NCBI RefSeq assembly: GCF_032854445.1
Contig: NC_088295.1
Coordinates: 69,423,249 to 69,471,057, forward strand
Length of the DNA: 47,809 nucleotides
Source of the DNA: Liolophura sinensis
Taxonomy: Eukaryota > Mollusca > Polyplacophora > Chitonida > Chitonidae
Direction of reading: 5' to 3'
Shown: in pieces, positions 10,826-20,600 of the stretch
How the letters are laid out: every line of letters starts with the position of its first letter
How positions within the stretch are numbered: the first letter of the stretch is position 1
The notes under the pieces: generated by a model
What the model was told of the DNA's origin: nothing
Seen by the model: the letters and a program-made list of their open reading frames with translations, nothing else
Databases searched by the model: none
Program-made: the position numbers and the translations under genes

Positions 10826-11615
10826 ACATGTGGTGGATATGGAATACGGAACGGCAATTTAATACTTTCAAAAAGGAGATGCGTAGTACAAAGCTGACAC
10901 ATGTGGTACGGGCCAAGGTGCCAGAGACGACAAGCATATGCAACTGAAGATGTACACTGGAGAAGAAGGATTGGCCGCTTCCATCGCTGCCTAAGATTCC
11001 AAGACTATCAAGGAAGTCCTCTGTGGGTGGAGATGAACCAGAAGACTAGCGGGTACCACCTACCGCCTTGTCCAGTACTCCAGTTCTGGAGGTGAAGGAC
11101 GTCATACTGTTAGATGAATAGGAGCCTTTGTCCCCGGAGAAATCTGAGATGGCTATCACCCACGAAGAACCCCAATTCAAGTGATCTAGAGGTGGAACAG
11201 GGCATTCCTTGTCCGTAGGAGCCAACGAAGGAAAACGAAGTAACAGACACGACTTCAGTACTGACTCATGCACTCCAGGAAGATCAGCAGATGAGAGTGA
11301 AGTTTGATATCGGCGGTCGTCTTTTCAAGACTTCACTTCCAACACTCCGATCCTTGCTCATTATTTGCGGTACTGCAGTTGGGCACTGAGAAGTGCCCCT
11401 CCATTCAGGGTCTAGGGGTTCCCACTTATTTTATTGACAGAGACCCCACTCATTTCCAGGACATTCTGAACTGGTTAAGATCAGGGGGCCAACTTTCCAA
11501 CGCCACATTGCCCGCTTCGGTGAAGGAAAGGAGAGAGTTGTTACAGTAGGGGAATTTCTTCAGAGTGCAAGGTCTAGTGCAAAAGTTAAAGGAGTTGACC
11601 CTGCTAGAGGAATAG
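10826..11615 (+). pseudogene. Decayed third frame of the retroelement ending in a BTB/K-tetra (KCTD-like) domain
   Basis: One frame runs from about 10826 to 11175, broken by a TGA near 10943 and TAGs near 11048 and 11119. It is hydrophilic, rich in Ser, Pro and Glu, and matches nothing I know. After a frameshift, 11233-11350 encodes MRVKFDIGGRLFKTSLPTLR, the start of a KCTD-type BTB fold. One more frameshift leads to 11304-11549 with YFIDRDPTHFQDILNWLRSG and ERRELL. A TAG at 11548 is followed in frame by FFRVQGLVQKLKEL. This is a whole BTB domain of about 100 residues, with one frameshift and one stop. It sits after pol and before the 3' LTR, where env or accessory frames lie in other elements. 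It could instead be a separate processed pseudogene. Confidence 0.65.
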
Positions 11616-11660
11616 GGATAAATATGTTATGTTGTTGCTGTTGTTTCAGTGTTGAGTTCT

Positions 11661-11690
11661 GAGCCCATAGTCCTATTCAGGACTGGGCTC
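11661..11690 (+). other. Hairpin A in the 3' noncoding part of the element
   Basis: GAGCCCA pairs with TGGGCTC (7 bp), then a TA bulge, then GTCCT pairs with AGGAC around the loop ATTC. A second copy of the same design lies at 11753-11782. Confidence 0.6.
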
Positions 11691-11752
11691 AAATCAACAG
11701 CTGATGTTTGGTTAAATAACTATTAACCACATTCTTAACTGTATACAGATAT

Positions 11753-11782
11753 GAACCTATAGTCCTTTTCAGGACTGGGTTT
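11753..11782 (+). other. Hairpin B, partial copy of hairpin A
   Basis: It has the same GTCCT / loop TTTC / AGGAC tip and a related but less well paired base (GAACC against GGGTTTC). It starts 92 bases after hairpin A. Confidence 0.5.
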
Positions 11783-11862
11783 CACAGTTACAGTTGAGCT
11801 TCCAATTAGTGGGTGAATATAGCGTGAGTCTCATGATCTTACATGCTTTCTCAGTTTGTATT

Positions 11863-11997
11863 TGGTAAGGTCCGTCAACTTACTTCTCCGGCTTGGTCCG
11901 GTCTTCACTCAGTTTCCTTCCACTTTAGTGTGGATTGCTTTCATATAGTTGAAATATTCTTTAGTAGAGCTAAGAATAAGCATAAATAAATAAATTG
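11863..11997 (+). mobile_element. Degenerate tRNA-derived SINE, 3' part, forward
   Basis: CAGTTTCCTTCCAC, TTGAAATATTCTT and a terminal ATAAATAAATAAATT follow the layout of the better copy at 41648-41769, with many substitutions. Upstream, GGTAAGGTCCGTCAAC may be the preceding block of the same family. Confidence 0.5.
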
Positions 11998-12189
11998 TAC
12001 AGGTAGCTGTTCTGTAAGCCTACAGTTTGTACACCAAAGTTCTGGTGCAGTAGCGTAGTAGTGAATGTAAATATGTTCAATTTTAGTATTTGGAATATAT
12101 TTCGATTACCTGAAATACATGGACTGGAACTTTCTTATTTAACTACTAGTTGTTGTTGTTCTTACACGAAGGGTGAAGAGTGTGACTTT

Positions 12190-12346
12190 GTTTATTTGTT
12201 TATTTTATTCATTTGATTGGTGTTTTACCTCGTACTCAAGAATATTTCAGATATACGACGGCGGTCAGCATTATAGTGGGTGGAAACCGAGCTGAGCCTG
12301 GGGGAAACTCACGATTATCCGCAGGACCTTCCCACGTACGGCCGGG
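12190..12346 (-). mobile_element. tRNA-derived SINE, 3' half, reverse
   Basis: This is the best preserved copy in the window. A T-rich tail is followed by GATTGGTGTTTTACCTCGTA, a CAAGAATATTTCA block, TACGACGGCGGTCAGCATTA, a GTGGAAACCGAG block, and then CTTCCCACGTACGGCCGG. The tRNA-like head is missing. It lies inside the LTR element, opposed to the SINE at 11863-11997. Confidence 0.75.
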
Positions 12347-13400
12347 TCTGACTTTGTAATTTCACTTCAGGTTCGTGACTCACTAATCCTTCTTTATCTA
12401 ATTCTGATTGATATGATAGAAGGGGTTATTGTTGGGCCCTAAGATACCTACCAGGCCAGTTTATTTCAGGAGATTTCTTCCATTTTCTGTCGCAAAAAAA
12501 ACTTGGTTCGGATGATGATCACCATCAGGGTCAATCCTCACGCGCGCCCGTGTTTCCATAGTGAATGACGCAATGCAGGGGGTCACAGGTCATGGTTGAG
12601 TAGAATAAATAGTGAGCCCGCGAAATCGAATATGTCGGTTATTCAAAATTCTCTCTCGGAACATAGCAAAATTATCTTTAGTATTTCACGATCATCGATA
12701 CACAGACTTATGCCGTGCACATGGCTAATTTTGTACGCAGAAATGGAACTTCCATTACGCCATCACCGAATCCGGTTATTCCTCTTACCTTTCACGACTA
12801 ACATAAAGCTGTGATTACCAGGGTTTCTAGGTTGGAATCCTGTTTTTAATACCTGGAAAGGACCTTTTGAAGTAGTCCTGAGTGCATCGAGCCGGTGGAA
12901 TAGTTCTTGAATCAAACAAAGATTAGGGACTTCCCCGCCTTTCAACTAGTGTGTTTTTCACCCCCACCGAATTGGGTGGTTAGTTATGGGCTGTACGAAG
13001 GGGACTTACTGGAGTAGCTATATTTTGGGCGGTTACGACTTACCTTTGGAAGCCTTTGAAGTTGACCAAGTTACCCTCTCTCGGTAAAATAGTCACTGGG
13101 CTCCTGCTATCAGTGAATGATAAGATGGAAAGACAGCCGAGACTTTAATGGAGATGCATTTGTATTTTAACATGGATGGGACATTCCACCAAATATGGTG
13201 ATATATATTTCACCCTGAAATCAGTGTAATCCTTTTCTTTCCCGTTGATCAGTGCCCTCCCCTTCAGCTACAGCAACCTTGTTATTTCGACATGATGGAT
13301 GATCTCTACTTTGGCCAGGGAGGTATAAGGACCCAATGAGACCAATTTGAATCTTGGACTAAATTTGCCGAATTTAAATCGTTTCATTTTATTGTATTTA

Positions 13401-13547
13401 GATGTAATGAAACTGAAAACTCTTCAGTTGAATTCCTACTCTCTGTGGTTTATGAGTGGGATTTCTTTGAGTACTGTCTTAATTAGATCCCTTGACAATA
13501 GGTTAATAGAGTACCTTAAACTCTGATGTCCGTTGTAACCCCGAGTT
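13401..13547 (+). repeat. Probable 3' LTR of the Ty3-like element
   Basis: It repeats the 5' block at 5314-5474 in direct orientation with about 80 percent identity by eye and one gap of about 9 bases. It starts GATGTAATGAAACTGAAAAC and ends near CCGAGTT. Confidence 0.65.
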
Positions 13548-13723
13548 CCCGAGAAAGCAGGATTAATATAACCTGACGTAATGTATTCATAATAATTCGC
13601 AGGTTTATCAAATAAATTACGTGATCTCGAACCAGATGTGAGAACCAAGCCTTCATTATAAAGCTCATTTTTTGAAGTGTTCATAGATGTCGAAATATCA
13701 ATCTCAATTTTATGAGAATGAGT

Positions 13724-13850
13724 TTATTGGTTGGTGCTCAACGCCGTTTTCAAGAATATTTGACATAAGTGTAGGCGGTTAGTTTCGCCCCAGGTGGAAT
13801 GCATGGAGTAAATCACCGGCTTTCAAGGAGCAAGTAACTGACGAACCTTC
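13724..13850 (-). mobile_element. SINE-like fragment, variant family
   Basis: TTGGTTGGTGCTCAACGCCG and a TTCAAGAATATTTGACATAA-like block resemble the tail of the main SINE family (GGTGTTTTACGCCG, CAAGAATATTTCACTTA) but differ throughout. It is probably a sister family. Confidence 0.45.
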
Positions 13851-16800
13851 TCTCATATTACACAGTTATAGGTCCTACATGTAGGCTAGGACTAATATAG
13901 ATATAGGGCATACATATTGGTGAAAATCAAGTGATTTTCAAGATATATCACTACGATATGACTACAGTATACTGCAGTCGTTGCATTAAGCCGTATTCAT
14001 TCACTCTTTTTTAAAAAAAAATGTATTTAAGGCATACAAGCGTTATATCTATAGTATACTGACCGATGGGTAAGCTGTGTTATATATTCTGTAAGAGCAG
14101 ATGACTTGTACCGGTAGCTTAAAGGATACATCAAAAAGAACTATAAAAAAAAGATTTTGTGTCTATGCCAGATGGAAAAAATATGCCAGGGGATTTTTGC
14201 TAAAAAATTATTTTAGGGGTATGTTTATACCTGTTAATTACCCCTCTATATTATGCATATTTTCCGTCAAAGGTTTTTTTTTTCATCAGAAATTACGCCA
14301 CCGTTGACCTTGCTCGGAACTCGGTGAACACATGATAATCTGCACATTAGGACATAAAATCTTGGCGTTTCATGTATCTTTTGACGCATATCTTCCTTTG
14401 CGTCTGGGCTTATTTACAGTATGATATAGTTGTCTATATGTATATATTGTTCAAAACTAGATAAAATCACGTAGATTGTTTTAGATTAATTACCAACAGA
14501 CTAACAGATAAACCATCAACCTGACATCTACATCGTTTTACAGTTTACAGTTGTTGCATACAGGTTAGATATCTTTAGTACATGGGCCTTACAGACTAAT
14601 TCACTAATACCTATAAAGACGCATTTGTATACGGCATGTATATAGTAACACATTTATAATGCATTCACCCATCTCATAATATAATACATATTAACACTTA
14701 ATAGTTGTCCTCTTTATATAGAGAGACCCAATCATTCTATTTCTCTGAGGAGTGGAATGCAGCCCAGGGAGTAAGGTTCCCATAACAACGAGGCACACGC
14801 CGATGTGTTTAGTGTACCATATGCACAATTCACTTAGTTCCCATCGATATTAAAACATACAACTTGTCCTTGACACAAGGTACATATTTACAGGAAAATG
14901 GCCAAAGAGCATGTGGCGAAATAAAGCGGTTGTTTCCCTCGATGATGACACATGCATAGTTCTTCAAGGTTCTACATTTTATAGTATCTATTGTACCCTG
15001 TCAATTTTGATATTAAAAATGCGACTTCAAAGCAAAATTCTTTTTTCTGATTTGTTTTTATGTTTTTCAACCAGAAAGGCATAAATATGGTAGCGTAGGT
15101 CTTTCATATCCTGTGAGAAGAGAAGGAACAGCTTCAAAACACATTCTATAACAGACTAATATGACAGTCGGAGATGTCTTTCTCTTTAATGAAGCCTTTT
15201 CTGATTCCGCATATACTGGTTGCCACAAACTGATTAAATGTCTAATTTAAAATGAAGAAACACACCCATCTCCAAGTTAAAAACGTCAATCAAAGTTTTA
15301 TTCAGTAAATGATCTATATCTGATTAAACAACGGTTACATTTCAACATGTGATAACGGGAAGAATTCCCCAAGCCCCCAGCTGAACAGCGTTCGTTGGTA
15401 CGATGGCAAGTGTTTAGCAGGCGTCATTCACATTTTGTACTAGAGAATACAGTTTAATCCATGTTATATGCACATGGTCATTCGTTTCCATTGCAAAAAT
15501 CCGAACTATCGAAAGTTGTGTTTATTTCTATATATTAAGTGATCACATGTTAGGTTTACTTCACCGAGTAGAATTCAGAATCAGGAAGAATAAATAGAGG
15601 CTAATACTGTTAATCTTGTTAATCTCATCATTTCACAATTTGGGTGAACATCCTTACACGTTAAGATCAACATCTTAGCCCGGTAAAAAATGATCGTGTT
15701 TCTTTTTTGTGTGATTGGTGCGATATTGGACTGGTATACAGCGCGTGATTGCACTGGTACATTTATGAGTGTATCACTCCCATTTACTAGACGTGTAACC
15801 TGCACAGTTACATTATTAGACCGGTGCTTTCAATATTTATCTAAATCACGACGATTTTAAAATACTCCCAGTAGAAAAACAAGCTATTTCTCTATATAAA
15901 CAATGTAGAAACCAAAACGACTGTACAGCCACATTTTTTAAGAATATAACAGTTACAAAATATAGCATATTATGTCAACAATATATCTCTATTATACCCT
16001 GAAATCTCACAACACGCCGGTCACCACAACACTCCACCGCCATGCGCCACACACTACTCCAAGGTCGGAATATACATGTAGTGTGCTCGTTTCCTGCATT
16101 GCAAATAACGCGGAAGTGAAAATAAAGTGCCTTTTTTCATATAATGTCATACAGCATTCTGGCCCATAGAGTAAAGAACCGTGCTTGGTGGGAAAAATGC
16201 ATGTATAAACATGAACAAACAGCTGGTTTCAAAATCACCATTGAACTTCTCTAAGCATATAACTATATTTGTATTGTGATTGAATGAACCGTTGATAAGG
16301 CCAGCATAAACATATATAACAGATACAGGGTAACAAAGGCTGGGGAAGAACATAAGTATAGTTTGTAACTGTCTACAACTACCCGTTAGCTGTTCAGTTT
16401 ACTTTACAAATGTCGCATATTTTCTGTTGGAACAGCTTGAAGGGACTCTACATCTGTCGTCTACAGGGCACACGAGATCAATATAAAACCAATATGTCTA
16501 TCTTCAACATACCGGTAAAGGGGTGAAGGAGAAGTACGTTATACACTGATATACTGACCATCTTTTACCAGATCACAATGACACCCGTTACTTCTTGATG
16601 CTGTCTTACAATGGCAACAAAGAAAATAAAGAAACAAATGAGGCAAAAGACACTAAAAAGACGACAAAGTACAAAAAAGAGAAACAATGTGAAATTCAGC
16701 GTAACAACGTGGCGGTTTCTCAGCAAAGTTCCCCACTCTTTCTTGACCACAACTATAAATGCACATTCCATAAACCATAACTTAGTGCTAACTGCACTCT

Positions 16801-17594
16801 ATAATATATAACTAGAGTCACGATGTCAGGTACAAAAGTTCAGAGGACAGAAAACATACAGGCATTGGAACAACTAGGAACGTGATTTCCTGGGTGCAAA
16901 GATAAACTATAATACAAAGCTGCTCTTGTACAAAAAATACTGAATTTTTTGTCGCTGGGAAATATACGGAGGTACATATGAAGAGTTTTTACAGTTTGAA
17001 AGTAACAGTGAACGATTTAGTGTAGACCTACAAGGCCAGTCAACATATTATAAAATGACCAGCCAATGTCCAATCAAACGTTGAACTATAATAAATGGCC
17101 AGTCAACGCACGAACTAGTAATCTACCGTAACTGTAATCAATAGGCAACTAAGGTAGCCAATTATAATGATCCCAGCAATGAACCATTATAATATTATTG
17201 ACCAATCAGTATGAAGGAATCACCCAGTCCCCAACCACAGCATCATGCAATAGGCAATCAAAGGACGATTCAATGGCCAATCGCTGTGTAGGCAAGTTAC
17301 TTGCCACCAGACCAATCAGATGAGATTCGGAGACAAAAGCAAATACCCTCGGCGAATCGGTCTTTGACAACAAGGCGCGTTACTCATTTACACAATGGTT
17401 ACTTAAACCCCAATAATCCATCACAGAATGGGAAAAATTTGATGAAAGTATTCCATTTTTAACCAAACCATTATAAATGCATGGGGCACTAAGAGGGAGA
17501 CGATGGTATTCTAATACCCAGACCTGAGTTTGGAACGGATGGTAAAGATCTAGAAGCTATAAAAGGCACAGGAAAGAGGAGTTTTAAGCCAGGG
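13851..17594 (-). other. Probable PDE9A 3' UTR and intergenic DNA
   Basis: The PDE9A stop codon is at 17595-17597. Reading on along the minus strand, the first AATAAA hexamers are at about 15519-15524 and 15297-15302, so a 3' UTR of about 2.1-2.3 kb is possible. AATTAAA-type variants could end it earlier. No other gene is visible; open stretches are short and low in complexity. Confidence 0.4.
15297..15302 (-). terminator. Possible PDE9A polyadenylation signal
   Basis: AATAAA on the minus strand (TGAATAAAAC), about 2.3 kb after the PDE9A stop codon. Another hexamer lies about 220 bases earlier. Which one is used cannot be told from sequence. Confidence 0.3.
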
Positions 17595-17615
17595 CTATCC
17601 CTTCTTCTGCTGCTT
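17595..17615 (-). CDS. PDE9A: PDE9A exon 17 (short last coding exon)
   Basis: A pyrimidine-rich acceptor ending TTGTTACAG precedes six codons, KQQKKG, and a TAG stop. Phase fits exon 16. The short basic tail replaces the longer vertebrate C-terminus. Because the exon is so small, another last exon cannot be excluded. Confidence 0.65.
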   Translation of the reverse strand, partial: KQQKKG

Positions 17616-20600
17616 CTGTAACAAGATAACCAAAAAAGAGATGAATATGACAGCTATATTAAGGAAATGGAAATCTTTTAAACGGTTTTCTTTCATTTCA
17701 ATTTCATAATAGCTAAAGAGTTCAAGAGAAGAACAAGTCTAGGTGCCAGTATACCTTTTACAATTTAACCCACGCTTGGCGAAATCTTTAATTCTGAAAA
17801 AGCTATTAAGAATTTACACTTAGCTCTTCAAATTAGCATACATGTAAATCATCACAACACAGAGGTAATATGTAACACACAAAAATCTTTGCCAGTCCAG
17901 TGATGGATATTTCTATATACATATAAGTTTTGCATTACTTGCTTTTATCAGGTGAAGTACTTTTAAATAAACTATGGGCTTGAAATGTTATGTATCGGCA
18001 GTGTAAAGCTGAACAAGTAAATCACCTGCCTTTAACTGGACATTGGTTCAGTACCACGTATATAACAGAGAAGAACGTCTTCTTATCATTTAAGTCCACT
18101 TCCAACCTCCGACATACACAATATAAATATACACCGTGAAAATATTTAACACAACAGCTATCCCAACAGGACCCACCTCCTTATTGTAATAGGGTTGGCT
18201 TTTTCTTTGGAATCTTGTAAAGACAAAATGTGCATATTGGATTAGGTAAGTGCACGCTATCACTGAGTAGGAACAACCCACAACGCGCACCAAGCTAAAG
18301 CTAGTTTACAGCAAGATAAAGCAAACAAAGGCAAAAGAGGATAAAGTACAGCAGAAGAAAAGCCCTCACGTATATATCTGGATAGAGGGGCATGAAACCT
18401 AGAAGAATCTTAATGGAAGTAAAACCAGTGAAGGTCAACAATAGTGTAAAGATATTAGAACGAAAGTATAAAAAAATAAAAATAAAGTCAGATAAGTCAT
18501 TTGATATTTATCTTACCTCATTTTCACTTTTCATTTCCTCGTATCGTCTTAAGGCTGACCGTAACTGCTCGACCATTGTATCCTCTATTTGCTGGAATAA
18601 CTGTGAAGTAAGGCATGATAAAATCTCAATGTTCCAGTACAGGATATCAGGCATCATTATGTGCCTGCGCCATCATTTAATAATGAATTTCCTATCAGAA
18701 AAGTTCTACCTGATTAGTTGTGTATATATATGCCTACATCAGCACCTCATTCTAGTTGGCGTTGAATTAAAATCCAAGATATTCAGAAACGTTATGTAGG
18801 TGGTATATGCTGATGTGAAGCAATGCGGTTTAAAAAGGACACAAAATCGTCACTAATAGGCTGGTGAAATAAGTAAGTCAAGGCTAAGCTAAATTTGGGG
18901 TGCTATATTTTTGGTCAAGTGTGACCAAGGCTTGGTGTCCTTAAGCCATTTCCACTGTCGGCCAATCAGGTTCGATTCTGTTCTTCTAGAGCAAACGATG
19001 AACGAAAGTCGACATTTACTTTTCTCGTTTCTCGATTGTTCCAGCCTGGAATTTCACCCACCTTGCCGACGGTTTCAAACATTGGAATGAGGACGAATTT
19101 GATGAAGCCAATCTGCGCTGTTGGTTTGGTCACTTTGTCTCGGTCCATGAATGGTGCCACCGGCAGACCTTCCATCTTCTCTCGATCAGACTGTCGCGGA
19201 AAAGAACATCAGCACTCGTCAGTGGCGTTTAACAAAATGCACCACAAACGCGATAAATCAAAGGGTTACACGCACTACAGTTGTTAAAAGCCATGCATTT
19301 ATGAATGTAAACGTAAAGATTAATTTCTACAAGATGTCATGGTAGCTGTGGCATTTAGAACTGGTTTATAAGCACTGTACCACGTAAGTACATCACTTTA
19401 AATAAGACTTTTAAGCTATGTATGTTGACATCAGCACATACAGTGGACATATGTGAATTATCTAAGGAGTCAAGGAAAGGTGTAAGACACCAACAGTTTT
19501 AGACTCTGTTTTATTAATTGTTTTACCACACACAACTCTTCTGTCCAATACATCCCCATTTAATTTAATGCAAAGAAATGCAGCTGATATTAAAAATGGA
19601 TCATTCACCTCTTTCCCTGTGGTTAGAGAAAAATACAGTTCTGAATTGGACTGGAGACTAGGATTTGAACTTCGATTTTCTGCTAACAAACATGTTGTTG
19701 CCAGGCCACCATAGCTGTTATTATCTCCTACATGTATAATTAACCTAGCTCCATGTTACACGCTGCTTTATAGACCCATGCCCTTTGGCGTCATAGCAGC
19801 CACAGCTGTATCAAAGGAAATGAGGACAGATGTGGGAAGAGCGCTGCTTCGAGTGCAGATGAATATAATGTTATCAAAGTGTTATGGAGGGGAAAATCTA
19901 TAATTTTTCAGGTAAACGATCTAACCTGATTGAAGTATTCCTCAAGGAGACAATCCACCCATGGTTCAGACACTTCCATAGGACGAACTTCATTTGAGAT
20001 ATCACAACATTTTATCAGGACCATCTTAAGCTGAAACCCACCGAGTACATGTTGAGACAATTTGTAGATAAATAAGAAAATAAATAAATAAATAAAAAAT
20101 ATTTCTACATTATTATTTTTTATTTCTCTATTAAGATTAGAATGATTTGGCCAAATAATTTAAGCAATGGACTTTTTATAAGACGTTCCAGTAATGTATG
20201 TTGACAACCATATCGCTTGAATACTTTTCATATCTCTAAACAAATATCACATATACTGTATTATTAACATTCATTACACAATCAACAATTTGGATTACTG
20301 AAATGATACTAATTAAGTAAGTCACCAGTTAAGGCAGTGTGAAGCAAGAGAATATTTAAATGAACTTCTGATTACAACATGTAAAATTACGACAAGCTTA
20401 ATAAACATTTTGAAAAACACACAAATATCAAACTAGAAATGAACGTAACCGAGAACAGTAGGTAAATATAGTATAAATACCACAGGGTATTAGGAGCATG
20501 CAGACAAGGAAACACAAACACACACAGGTAGATTATAACTACAATGGAAAACTGGTAGAGTACATCCATTTTTAAACGACTTAAAACTATCTCATACAGA

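Larger units (their letters stand above)
11616..13400 (+). other. 3' noncoding part of the LTR element
   Basis: Apart from two hairpins and two SINEs there is no recognisable coding sequence, only short frames. A purine-rich stretch near 13310-13340 could be what is left of a polypurine tract, but it is not adjacent to the LTR block. Some of this DNA may be later insertions. Confidence 0.4.
5314..13547 (+). mobile_element. Degenerate Ty3/gypsy-type LTR retrotransposon with an extra BTB-domain frame
   Basis: Two direct repeats of about 150-160 bp (5314-5474 and 13401-13547) flank remnants in the order gag, aspartic protease, reverse transcriptase, RNase H, integrase (Ty3 order), then a decayed frame with a BTB/K-tetra domain. 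All coding parts carry stops and frameshifts, so the copy is dead. Two SINEs are inserted in the 3' noncoding part. The LTR copies differ at roughly one position in five plus small gaps, which fits an old insertion. The exact LTR ends, primer binding site and target-site duplication could not be fixed. The sense strand opposes both host genes. Confidence 0.8.

Noticed and set aside
12763-12945. WKGPFEVV-like match suggesting a second integrase end
   Set aside because: On the plus strand near 12850 a TWKGPFEVVLS stretch resembles the GPY/F motif, but nothing around it supports an integrase and frames stop on both sides.
19462-19689. 75-codon minus frame in PDE9A intron 14
   Set aside because: It covers the tRNA-like head and downstream DNA; no protein resemblance and no splice sites that keep phase.
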